From Bryoerythrophyllum caledonicum (lineage: Eukaryota > Streptophyta > Bryopsida > Pottiales > Pottiaceae), in assembly GCA_963971425.1 (NCBI GenBank), contig OZ020517.1, positions 994,501-1,058,500 on the forward strand: DNA of 64,000 bases. Reading direction: 5' to 3'. The first letter of the stretch is position 1, and each line of letters begins with the position of its first letter. Under the pieces are notes generated by a model. That model saw nothing but the letters and a program-made list of their open reading frames with translations. It made no database searches and had not been told where the DNA came from. This document shows, one piece after another, positions 48,265-59,399 of the stretch. Position numbers and translations under genes: made by a program.

Positions 48265-48293
48265 CCACTTACACCAAAGTTTGGTGTAAGTGG
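48265..48293. repeat. 29-nt perfect palindrome
   Basis: CCACTTACACCAAA, a single G, then the exact inverse TTTGGTGTAAGTGG. Arms of 14 and a one-base centre allow cruciform formation. It lies about 0.38 kb from the DNA element at 48647. Confidence 0.85.
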
Positions 48294-48646
48294 GCAATTC
48301 TTGGTATTCATCTTTGGTGTTAATGCACAACTTTTCTGCTAGTGGTACTTTTGCTTTTTGGATCTAGGTACATCTGGTAGTAAGTGCTACAATGAATTTG
48401 GAGCGGAAAATGACCATATTTAAGTCTTTTGAATTTAAAATCCATTTAAATAAGGGAAGCAAAAGCAAGTTAAGGGCTGATATCATGATGCCATGTTAAA
48501 AGTCATTTTAGTAAATAAAGAGTAAGCAAGTTAGGAGCAGATACCATGCTGCCACCATTTCCACTATTCCACATGACCTAGCTAATGTTCTTAAGGGATA
48601 GTTTGAGACTTTTTGCTGAGGTTCCTTCCTTGAAACATTGTCCAAC

Positions 48647-49444
48647 GGGGGTTTCACATGTGGACCAAGGGTAGAGAGGCCGAGTGCTTTTTGCAATTTG
48701 ATTGGTCTAGAGCCTCAAAATTGGTCTTGGTCGGCCTCTCGGCTTTCACAAACGGTCCAAGGGTCGAGAGGTCAAGGACGTCTAAAATGTCTACATGGCA
48801 ACACTTTTTGGAGGTTTTGGCGCCAAGAGTTCGGTCCCTCGAGAGAAGTTTGGGTTTCTATTCTTGTTTGGACCAAACTCTTGACGAGGTGCATAACATT
48901 TTTTTCATTAAAATATTAAGATTTGACAAGATCTCAATTGTTAGATTAAAACAATGACTTAATTTACCCTCAAATATTTTACCCAAATTCTTTACTCAGG
49001 TTTTTAATCCAATTTTTTTACTCAGCTCTTTTTACTCAGCTTTTTTATCTAAAATTTTTACCCGACTATTTTAATTCGAATTTTCACCTAAATGTTTTTA
49101 CCTGAATTTTTTGTGCCGGTGCTTATGCGGGAATTTTTTTGGTAATGGGAATTTTGACCATTCTCTTGATTGTTTAACCAAATATGTGATCCCTTGTAGA
49201 CTCCATGGCTAGAGAATGTGAGAGAGGCCATTTTCATTAAAGTAAGACCGTTAAGAAGTAGAAATTGGCTTGGAATTTGCCAAATGGCATGGGTCTCAGC
49301 CTCTCAATTCAGTCCCTCAAGCTTTCACACTACATGGACCCAAACTCCACAAATTTCAAAATTTCATATTTTAATATTTTTTTTGAACTCCAAAACATGG
49401 CCTCTCAAAATAGTTTGGTCCACAGTCCATGTGTGATACCCTCC
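48647..49444. mobile_element. Non-autonomous DNA element, about 800 bp
   Basis: The left end GGGGGTTTCACATGTGGACC and the right end TGGTCCACAGTCCATGTGTG (followed by ATACCCTCC) are inverted relatives. A subterminal duplicate of the left end sits near 48742-48772 (GGCTTTCACAAACGGTCCAA). The inner phrase GGCAACACTTTTTGGAGG is shared with the Tourist-like element at 24243-25493, so the two are probably related. The target duplication is unclear. Confidence 0.55.
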
Positions 49445-49819
49445 TAAGGTAGAGTGACTCAAAATCGTTCTTTGAAGCCAGATGGGGTTTGAAAACATTG
49501 TATGTCAATAGGGACAATGCAAAACAATGAAGAATAGTAAATAAGCTCAATGAGCCATTTTTTAATTTAATCTCAAAGGTGTCAAATTGATACAAAATTT
49601 AAAAGCTCATAAACCATATAATGTGCCCTAAATTGTGTTGTAAAGTATGTGGTACTTGTCATGAATTGGGTTGCATTTTGTGCCCCCCTCCTTGTGCCAA
49701 CATTAGGAACCAAGTGTGAGTATGAAAGAGAAGGCATGCCATGCATGAGCAATACATGGGTAATCCAAAATTGCACCAACATATTAAGAACTTCCAAGGG
49801 CAATTTTTTTATATTTTGT

Positions 49820-50024
49820 GAATTTATAGTTTATTCACTGTGATCTTTCAATCTATGCGATCAAAGATTATAAATTTTTATGAGTATATTACATAATAAG
49901 TCTTAATTGAGATCCTACAGTCAAAGCTAGAAATAAAAGATTTTGTTTCCTCCTTTATTCATTGAATTAGAATCCAACAATTTTGAAGTGTTTCTTATGT
50001 GAAATTGTCACGGCACCTGAGGGG
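49820..50024. mobile_element. 3' part of TTAA-family element
   Basis: Matches the last 200 bp of the 890-bp and 770-bp elements (GAGATCCTACAGTCAAAGCT, TTTTGTTTCC, TTTTGAAGTG, GAAATTGTCA). It ends GAGGGG before TTAA (50025-50028). The left end is missing or unrecognisable. Confidence 0.6.
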
Positions 50025-50028
50025 TTAA

Positions 50029-51846
50029 AATTAATGCTCACTAAATTTTGTGTTCAAATTCATTGATTCATACGAAGTCTTCTTAACAACTTTGGAGAGG
50101 ATTGCGATTTTGGGTGGCTCAACCTTAGTAACCATGAAAAGCTGTAGCTCTTTTGTCATTTTGTCGCCAAATAGAAAAACCTTGAAAAACTGCAATAGAC
50201 TGTAAGTTCAAATAACATTTACTCCAAATACTTCAATCCTAAGAAACTATGGGCAAATCTACATATCTTGAAAGCATGTATCTCATACCATATTAGTCTA
50301 TGTGCAATTTTTTTCTTCTTCTTTTATGGTTACATCAAAACATAGTACCATGTTACGTATACAACACACCCAATTGCAGTTGAGGTTATGCTTGGACCTA
50401 TCGTGAAGAAGAAAGAATACCTTCAGCATGTTCACAAGAGCCTCTATGAAGAGGAGGCGAAGGAGACCATAGAATTAGTCTTAGCTATCTGAATTCTCTT
50501 AGGCATAGTGATTTAGTTTACTTATTTACACTTCAGGTGTACATTTTATACTTATTACATTATTTTTTATCCCAAGATAAGGATGGAATACCAATTGAAT
50601 CTAACTTCTCGTGTAGTATTGTGCTCTCCATGCAAAAAAAATTGTACACATGCCCACTAAAAAATAATTCCTAAGCCATAGCATCTTTGTTTTACGATAT
50701 GATTTAATAATTGCATGGCATCTTTCTTTTTTGTCATTGCACTTGAACGCACTTCTCCCAGCAACATCCAATGTTACATGTAACTTAGTGCAAATTCTTA
50801 TCCTTCTACATGCAATGCATGAAATAAAGTTCGCATGATGGAACATTGTTGGAGATCCAAAAAAACGCATGAGTTTGCAGCAAATCTAAAAGCCACATCG
50901 CAGAGTTTATGGGAGAATATGTTAAGTTTATTGAAGGATTACGCATCATCTTATATTATCATAAAAGAAAACACAAGGAAACTTCAATGGGGTTGTGGGA
51001 ATAAGGAACATATTTATATTATACTTTTTCAGTACGTGCCATATTTATTGGGAATGTTAAAGAATAGAACCACGGAAATAGGCTTGCTGAACTTCTTGTC
51101 CTGGATTCATTTAATGGACAAATACCACAATTTATGCAAAAAAAAATGCAGCTCCAAGCCTCGAAAGCCCTGAAATCATGGGCAGGGATGGGCATTTAAT
51201 GCTGATATTGGTCAAACCAAAGTTCAAATTTAACATACTTTTGCTGCCCCTAGTTCTCTTCAAAGCTCTAAGGTCAGCTTTGAACAGAGCTTTGCAGCAT
51301 TGGATTCTGCCTTCACCTGAATCTCCATGATAACATGTGCCCTGCCTTTGACCACCTACCCTCTCCGAAGACAAAACTCATTTTTAATAAATGATACTGT
51401 GGAATGTGGAGTGGTAAATTTCACAACCCTAGGGTTCGTTAGCGTGAAATCAACATGCAATCTTTTGAGTGTAAGTTAATTCAGTGGTATTGATTCGCTG
51501 TACGAGGCACACATCGCTAGACGACTCAGGAATATCTATACATATCCCTTTATCGATTTCTTCACGAGGATTTTTTGCAATAATACACTTGGCAAAGGAG
51601 TGGAGGATGCCAATGTCAACAAAAGCAAAACTACCGTAATTTGATATGATTTGAAAGTGCTATTATTTATTACTTTTGATGAAGTTTTTTTTACTAGGCG
51701 AGAGTGTGATTATTGTCAACATTGTTGATAAGAATGTTCATTGGGATTAAAACTTATAACATTTACAATTCATATAGTGCGGCTACACTAAACAGAAACT
51801 TTCTTGTACTGGTGGAATTTCCTACACTAATTTCAAATATTGATTT
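50029..51846. other. Gene-free stretch with one tiny coding-like run
   Basis: At about 50365-50490 a plus frame reads AVEVMLGPIVKKKEYLQHVH, then KSLYEEEAKETIELVLAI and a stop. It may be a stray exon, but it is too short to call. The rest shows no gene. Confidence 0.3.
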
Positions 51847-52062
51847 ATGTTTTTAAATCTCTTGTTGCTTGGGTTTGGAGCAATGGCCTGGAGCAGTTCC
51901 AGGGTGGCACCTGTCAATTTTACTGTGTGTTTTGAGAACAACTGGGCCTGGTATGGCTTCTTCAGCAAGCATGATGGCGGCTTGGGGAGTGGCTTCGGTG
52001 TCACCTCCGGATGCCCTGAGACAACCAATGAGTACACCAAGCAATGCCTAGATATGATGTAA
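51847..52062 (+). CDS. Small open frame with signal-peptide-like start
   Basis: The ATG-started 71-residue frame opens MFLNLLLLGFGAMAWSSSRV, which looks like a signal peptide. The remainder is Gly-, Trp- and Phe-rich with three cysteines (FTVCFENNWAWYGFFSKHDG, SGCPETTNEYTKQC). The region is clearly GC-richer than its flanks. It could be a small secreted peptide gene or a captured exon. A second open frame of similar length overlaps it on the same strand, which weakens the call. No family is recognised. Confidence 0.25.
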   Translation: MFLNLLLLGFGAMAWSSSRVAPVNFTVCFENNWAWYGFFSKHDGGLGSGFGVTSGCPETTNEYTKQCLDMM

Positions 52063-53169
52063 ATTACGAGTACTATATTACAAGTATTATAAGTCTTACA
52101 TGGCAGTATTATAAGTGTAGCTTATTGGTTGTCTTGGAGCATCATTTTAGTGGTGAGTTAATGTGGAGTGCGTTACCATCGCTGCCTTAAGAATACCCCA
52201 AGAATTCCCATATGGAAAACTTTTATTCTTGTAAAGAAATAAATTTATCGTATGATGTGGCTTTGGGGAGTTTTTCTCACAAATTGGAACTGTATAAACG
52301 AAACAATTTTTTTGAAATTGCACTAAAAATGGCAAAACTAATAAGTAGGCTCCACTTTGGATGAAATAATGTTGAGCCCTTGAGTACTCACATCACATGT
52401 GAATACAACCTAACAGCGGTTCAACTAGATACATGGGAATCCAACATAGTAGACTTCACTTTTTGCAGTGTACTTTTCTGTCTGTGAGTTAATGGTTTTG
52501 GACATGGTTATAATGTTAATCTCAATCCCCAACTATGGTGGGGGACTTAAGATCTTGTTATATGGGTATCCAAAAAACCTTTGGGGATGACATGTGGGTT
52601 GTCTCTATGGCACTTAGTGTGGAAAATTGTTGGCAATTGATTTTTAGTAGAAAGATGGTATGAAAAACCCATCCAATATCTAAATGTCGGTAACAATCTA
52701 CAGTTTAACCCTAATGAAAGTTGTCACTATTTACATACTTGTTGGTCTCCTTGTCCCTTCTTTCTACTAGTATGGTAATTCTATTGTTGCTTTTTACAAT
52801 GAAGATAACTCTTTCCCACAAAGAATTTTCTTTATTCTTCGAATCATTACAATGGTCATATATTTCTAAATATTTTAAAGTTGGTGCAGAAATAAAGTTT
52901 TCATTCAATTTAAAAATCGGAAAATTTTATTTATAAACATGAAACTTTGCTTCTCAGCCACTCACATTTCCCAATGCACGCTGCTCTGTCCATCATGTGG
53001 GAGGTGGGTTCAAATTAATTTACACTCCTTGTCATTCAATTTCAACACCAGGTTTGGAAGTTATACAAAAAATAGTAATTTTATCATTGAATAATATGTG
53101 AATATATTAATTTCACATTTGATTGTTCTTAAAAAAATATTGGCAAAAATCCATGATCCTAACTTATAG
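52063..53169. other. Gene-free AT-rich stretch
   Basis: No supported gene. A TTTAACCCTAATG word near 52704 may be a decayed element end. Confidence 0.4.
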
Positions 53170-53535
53170 GATGTGTATAAAAACAACACTGTGGTGTCAG
53201 AAACCCCTCTGGTGCCTGCAAAAAGAAAGGCCCGTGGCCATGACATCCGTTGGTCTTCGTTTGACTGGCTTTTTGATGTTATACGAGTTAATCGCTGCAC
53301 CGGCGGGCGGACTTTTTACACAGTCCGACCCATTGTACTTTGGTGGGAAGCTTGACGTACAAACAGAACTTGCATGAAAGGCTGCTCTGGAATAATTGAA
53401 CTGAGAAAAACTTATGATGGACATGAAAATGAGTCAAATGACTTGGTGTTTCTTTTCTCTTCTTTGGCTATGTACATTGCACCCACAAAAAAGAAACCTA
53501 GAAACGAGCCAGCGCCTTTTGGGGATTGGGTTTAG
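53170..53535 (+). pseudogene. Unrecognised coding remnant
   Basis: After an acceptor-like TTATAG, one frame reads coherently for about 120 codons: VPAKRKARGHDIRWSSFDWL, FDVIRVNRCTGGRTFYTVRP, and later GIIELRKTYDGHENESNDLV and KPRNEPAPFGDWV. It is not an uninterrupted frame. Composition is protein-like and GC is above the flanks. I do not recognise the family; an old gene piece is the best description. Confidence 0.35.
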
Positions 53536-53742
53536 TGCCAGTTTGTCATTGTATTATTTTCTCTGTAGCCAGAAATTGGATAGATCTTACTTTTCATTCA
53601 AATGTGATATGGTGTTTCATCCTTCCGATATGCTTCTTCTCATTGATGTACATTCATTTTTAAAGTTTATTTGGCGGAAGTTGGACATGAATGACCGTTT
53701 TGGAGTACAAAATAAAGATTAAATAATATTTTCAAAAATTAA

Positions 53743-54512
53743 CCCCTCCATGAAAAAAGTCATGAGGTGGGCTTTTACAAATTTTGGGCACTTTCCCGTG
53801 GTTGCAATTTATATTTTCAATTCTTAAAATTTTGTACAGAGATGCAAGAAGAGAAGAGGTACATGGGAGCATAATTTTTATTCTCATTGGGTTTATAAAA
53901 AAAATTATGCCATCTTTAAGAAAAAATTGCCGAATGGAGGCATGTTCGACAACTCCAAAAACTTTGTTAGGTCACTCTCATAAATTTGAGATTTTCAATA
54001 TTAGCAAGTAATATTATTCACTTTCATATTGTACAAAAACATTATTTTAATAAAATTCATTTTAGATAATATGTTTTTAGTGCAATAATTGTCTTTAGTG
54101 AAAAATGTTAAATCTTAAATGTTTTTCACTTGTTTAATTTTTTTGAATATGCTACACCCCTCTTCTACCTTTAATAATTGGTGTACAAGAAGTTAATATC
54201 ATAATCAATATGATGATATAAAATTTATACTTTGCGTATTGCAAAACTTTGATACCAAGTGAAGTCAAATTCTAGTGATTCACTCAAAGCAGTGATGAAA
54301 ACGAACCATGTTTTTTACTCCAAACACTGTAATATTTCAATCCGTGTGGTCAAAATTGATGAAATTTTGTGAGTATGTCATTTATAGAGTGTTCAATGAG
54401 ATCCTATGGTTAGAACTAAAAATGCAATTTTGTGTTTCCTTCCTTTCTCAATGCACTAGAATTAACAATTTTGTAGTGTTTTTGGTGTGATTTTGTCAAG
54501 GAAATTTAGGGG
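53743..54512. mobile_element. TTAA-flanked element, 770 bp
   Basis: TTAA (53739-53742) then CCCCTCCATGAAAAAAGTC; right end AAGGAAATTTAGGGG then TTAA (54513-54516). Full-length relative of 32324-33213. The TTAA is present perfectly on both sides. Non-coding. Confidence 0.75.
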
Positions 54513-54516
54513 TTAA

Positions 54517-55841
54517 CAAAGCCAACTACCCCTAGGGATTGAGGGATTAGGGAAAAAGGGGAGGGGTTAATGAAAAGGGCCTTTAGCCAAACTTTAAAGG
54601 CATTATACCAAAAACTTTGACGAGGAAGCCAATTTTAAGATGAAAATGGTACCATAGTGGATGAAATACATTTCATTTACTAATTAATGATGAACATGGA
54701 AATGCATGGCAAAGGATTAAAAACTTGGCATTGTCTGTTGATTACATGGTGGAAATATATTTAATATTTTAAAAATATAATATACTATTCTTAATACATG
54801 GTGGAAATATTTTTTGATTATAAGCCCAAATTTTTTTTTTGATGAAAAAGAAAAACTGACAGGGTTGAGACATGATAGGAAGCATACGGGGAACCTAAAC
54901 CAGTGGGGGATGCTTTTGTCAGCCATCTCAATAATGCTTGCAAGCACACAACTCCTTCTGACAAAGTTGCCTTAGTACGCAACTGCGTTATAATCCTTCT
55001 CACCTCTGCCAATTGACGTACTCTCGTCACGGGAATTCCCATTTTTATTGGCCCAAATATTCAGAAGAGGAGTGAGTTTCTAATTAATTTTTTTTTGGAT
55101 ATGTACATACGTGGCCTCCCAGTTGAACACGGAAGCAAATTATCAGTCGTACTTCACACATAACATGTAGCCGAGCCGAAAGTTCGTAAAGAGATCCAAT
55201 CGCAATGATGCGTTGGAAAAAGACCCATCTTTTTCCATATTCATGCACCAGCAGCTCCTAATTACCAAGAATTATTCTTTACATATTTTAACAAATGATG
55301 TCATTTTTAAGTGCATTGTGGGGAACTTAGCTGTTGTGAGAGGTTGCAGCAATAAGAATTTTTTAATTTTTTGAAAATTTTAATTCATTTTTAAAAGAAG
55401 AGGTTGGGGTTGTAGCAGAAGAACCATAGCTGGGGTGTAGCATATTCAAAACAAGAAAAAAAAAACAATTGTGGAAGAATATTCAAAACAATTGGAAAGC
55501 AGATTCTCTACGATGGTCTATTTTTCAAAGCCCTCAGAAAATGCTATCTTGGTTGCATGATACTTCAACCCACCATGCCATTGCCACATACATTCAATTT
55601 TTGTTCCATTTACATTTGCTGTTCAAAGGACTAAACCTACGTTTCAAGGTGTATCATGTATGTTTAGAAACTTAATTTTATTTTTATAATTTTGTTCTAT
55701 TGAATGTTTTAGTAATTCATATTAACCCTTAAAAGCTTTGTAGTCTCAAAAAGGATTTTTTTTGCTAACCAGACGAGTTTAACCTCCAAGACGAGTATAA
55801 GTTTTTTATATCTTGCTAATGAGACTACCAAATGATTCATT
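54517..55841. other. Gene-free AT-rich stretch
   Basis: No supported gene. GAGGGGTTAA near 54571 and TTAACCCTTAAAAGC near 55723 are probable decayed TTAA-family ends. Confidence 0.4.
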
Positions 55842-56344
55842 TCTATTCATACTACTAAAATCATAATCTGCGCAGTGAACCACGCAGCGATCAATCGCGC
55901 AGTCAACCGTGCAGTTAACCATAGGAACGGTGCAGTCAACCGCGCAGTTAATTGCGCAACCAACCACGCAGTGAATCATGTTACCTTTTTTTTAATATAG
56001 TTTGTAATATAAAAACTACATTCAAATGGTTGGGCTAATGCGTTGCAAAGCATTAGCTTGAGTTTTTGTGTGTGACAAATTTGTGTGTTGCAATTTGTGC
56101 TCTTGATTACAAATTTGACGTTCATAACATTTTTGAAATTCCATGTTAAAATGCAAAAAATCTAAAACCTAATTTATTTTTTTCTATTCTATTCTATTAC
56201 ATTATTAAAATTCATGCATAAGTTTCAAAGACATGTTTATATTTTATGTAGATTGTTGTTACCTTTCTTTTTTATATTTTGTGATATAAAAAATAAATTA
56301 AAATGGTTGAACTAATGCGTTGCAAAGCAAGCGCCAACTGCTAG
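55842..56344. mobile_element. Helitron-like non-autonomous element
   Basis: The left side starts TCTATTCATACTACTAAAA, in the style of plant Helitron 5' ends. The right end is CTAG (56341-56344) followed by T, preceded by the short palindrome-like GCGTTGCAAAGC. No terminal inverted repeats. The 5' boundary is uncertain by several bases, since the usual A just before the TC start is not seen. A sister copy of the hairpin words (TAATGCGTTGCAAAGCATTA) lies near 56037. Confidence 0.45.
55867..55975. repeat. GCGCAGTNAACC short array
   Basis: About eight copies of a 10-16-bp unit (CGCGCAGTCAACC, GTGCAGTTAACC, CACGCAGTGAA). It is CpG-rich in an AT-rich setting, lies inside the Helitron-like element and encodes nothing. 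Confidence 0.65.
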
Positions 56345-57677
56345 TGTTAAGAATCAAATGATTGGATTTTCTTTTTTCTTCTTTAACTTCAACAATTTCA
56401 TAGAATCTTCCTATATTTGAATTCACATTTAATAAGAAAATAGTTTCTCAAAAAGAAGGGGAATCCTTCAAATTTGACTCTTCATTCCTTACTTTTATTT
56501 TATTTTTAAATATGTTGGATTCTTCTACTACCTTAAAATCCCAAAAAATCCCATTTTCTCCTTGATTTATTGATGTTTTAGAGAGGCTCATGTAGTTTTA
56601 GGCAAAAATTACTAAATTTTTTAATGAAAAGAGGTGGAAGTTTTTTGGAATATTATTTTCCCCCTTCAATTACATTTTGAAAATAATAACTAAGCAATTC
56701 TAACAAGAACTAATCAATTTTGGATACACTATAATATATTCTTTACACTTTTCTATCACCATTGATTTTTTTATACAAGTAATCTGATGATTTATCCTTG
56801 AAGTTAAGACATGCATTGAAGCGTACAAATTACATCCTAAAACAAGATAACATGTTCCACTATGATATGCAAATTTCCAAGAAAATCAATTTCTACGAGA
56901 GAATTTGAATGCTTTTCTTTTCTCTACATACTTCATGACATGGCATTAAAATCAATTTGGCATGTATGGATTCCCACTTTAAAACGATTTGAATCTATGC
57001 TAATTTAGACGTCTCTTGATAATATATAAACTTTTGCCTCTTTGACTTTTGCCCCTTATTTGAAAATGTTGCATCCTATTATCATCTTCAAGGTATAGTA
57101 TACAAAGAACCAGTATTATGTAAAAGCGAAGTTATTAAAAATAATCACTTTATTTCAATATATACATATATAAATATACTATTAAATGTAGTGTATATAT
57201 AAACCTATATACCTATTGTTCAAGATTTTATCATGGTTGAATCTAATTCTTTTATTAATTATTTATGTTTCTTTGGAAATTATAGATTTATTTCGATAAA
57301 ATATTTCTAACAAAAAATATTTTTTAAAAAAAATCTACAAGTAAAATTACTTATGCATAGAGCTATACAGTGTAAGATACAACACAATACAACTATGGAT
57401 CAACAAATGTTGCCTTTTTCTAATCCTTACAACTTCCATGCCCAAATTTGATAGCTATAAAACAAAGGCAACAAGGGACCAACATCTAACAAATTTACAG
57501 TGTGTAAACAACTTCAAGTGTTGGATAGGTGGAATGATTATACGTAGTCTCAAGCTTTCTTCCACATTACCAATAAGACTATGTTGGCCCTAAGGTCCTT
57601 GGTTGTGAACACATGTAATAAATCTAATTCCTTAAAACTCTAAGATCGGGCCATCTAGAGATACCAGTGGATCAATT
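56345..57677. other. Gene-free AT-rich stretch
   Basis: No gene or repeat structure is recognised. Confidence 0.45.
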
Positions 57678-59290
57678 TTGGAAAGAGATAATTCATTGCG
57701 TTCTCTTTACTTTCATACCAATTGTAGGCAAAGACATCTTTTTTTCCAACCCAAACATTCTTTTTGGGTCTCTTTGGAGAAAGGCTTTGCCACAAGGCTA
57801 TCCTCTAACACGGATATGGGGAGTCTGATATGGTTGATGGCCTCCACAGAGGCAAAACTTCATCAAGTAATTGGGAATTTCATTTTTCCAAAGGAAAGCT
57901 CTTTCTTCCTCAATTGTCCAAGAGAGCAAAATCCTTAGGATTTTTTGCCCAAGATTCGATTCAACCCTCTACAGCTTGTTGATCCCACAACACCTTGTGC
58001 TAGCATCGATCAACGTCCAAACCCTTGGTCAAAGAATTCATGGAATTAAACATTGTGAATTAAAGGATTTTTTCTCCCCTCAAAATCTTAACCGACTGTA
58101 ATCTTTATTCAGGGACACCATTTTGAAGTCTCTGATTGTGAGAGGCTTACAAATCAACTCAATTTTAAGGGCGGCCTAAGCATGTAGAATGTGGCCTCTT
58201 ACTCGGCATTGGTTGACCGCTTCAAGGGAGGCACCAACATCATCTTGGAAAAATAATTAGTTCTTTTCTAGTGGAATCAAGAGTGTTTGTCAAAAGCCAC
58301 ATTCAGTACGTGATTTTGGATCTCAAAGGTCTACTGGTTGACAATCTAAACGTGTATGCACACAATCGTTTTGGAACAAATTTGTTGCTCACAAGTTTCC
58401 AATGGCTAATTGGATCTTTAGAAGCGGCTTCAACATGACAAAATTTGAGGACAACATAAGTCCTTGCTACTTTGGGGATTCTATAGGTTCTCAAGAGCAG
58501 AGCTTTTGGATGACATTTCTTTAATCCCTAGCTATTGAAGATAAGTCTTACTCAAACAATTTCGGTTACATCGAGAATAAATACAACACGTGATTGAAGC
58601 AAAAGTTTTGTCCCATTTGCTCTTGTCTTGGTCGCTTCTACATGAACACACATCTTCAAGATTGTGACGGTCGAGGAGGCATTTGACAGAAAATGTCTCA
58701 CATCTCTAATCACTTTGCAATTTTCCTATAGATTTTTTTCCTTTGCATTTCAAGAATCCAAAAGGAGCCCACTTTAACACCACCCTGTTAGAGAGAGAAG
58801 ATGCCAGATTGATGTTCGTTCAGACATGGAAGGAGGCCGTTGCGGCCAACGCCCATAGGCATGCTACTCGCCACTTAGTCAAGGGGCATCTAATGATGAA
58901 GTTGCAAAGTGAGTGGATAACAAAGGCTAAGCATAAGCTTTGCCAACAAATGTACCAAGATCAATAGGGCGTTAGGGCTGCAAAAGAGTGCCTTAGGACT
59001 AATTGGGACAATTTTAAAGCTTAGTCACAGCTGAACGAGGGCCAACTTAAACCTTGAAGAAGTTCAAATGGAAAAGCTTGAGGTCAAGAAGATACATGCG
59101 CAATCTACTAGGGCAAGATTTTGTGATAAATGCATACAAAAGTTCTTCTAATATCAAAATTCTGTGAAGTCTAAAACTCATGTTTGTAAACTCATGATGA
59201 CCATTCTATGTGCACTCAAGAGGAGAAGTTTTTTACGGGCAAAGATATTACAGTTGTTTATTTTGTTTTAATGTTGCTACCAAAGCTAAA
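57678..59290 (+). mobile_element. LINE fragment: ORF1-like zinc knuckle, ORF2 linker
   Basis: At 57678-58100 a plus frame reads HSFWVSLEKGFATRLSSNTD and later GSLIWLMASTEAKLHQVIGN, reminiscent of DUF4283-type ORF1 proteins of plant LINEs. A C-x2-C-x-H-x-C-like run (CPICSCLGRFYMNTHLQDC) near 58616 resembles a zinc knuckle. At 58743-58967, REDARLMFVQTWKEAVAANA fits the region between endonuclease and reverse transcriptase of ORF2. At about 59110-59230 are words of the type FCDKCIQKFF, then CTQEEKFF, which precede the RT domain in LINEs. The RT domain itself is missing; the sequence runs into the terminal-repeat-like block at 59400. Stops and frame changes occur between the pieces. Confidence 0.45.
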
Positions 59291-59399
59291 CATAGTGCGC
59301 GAGCAACTTGTCTTAAAATCATTTGGTCTCTCGTGACTTTAGATTGGTACAAATTCTTTCTCCAACCATTTGCCTTGGAAGAGTTTTGGAGACCATCAA

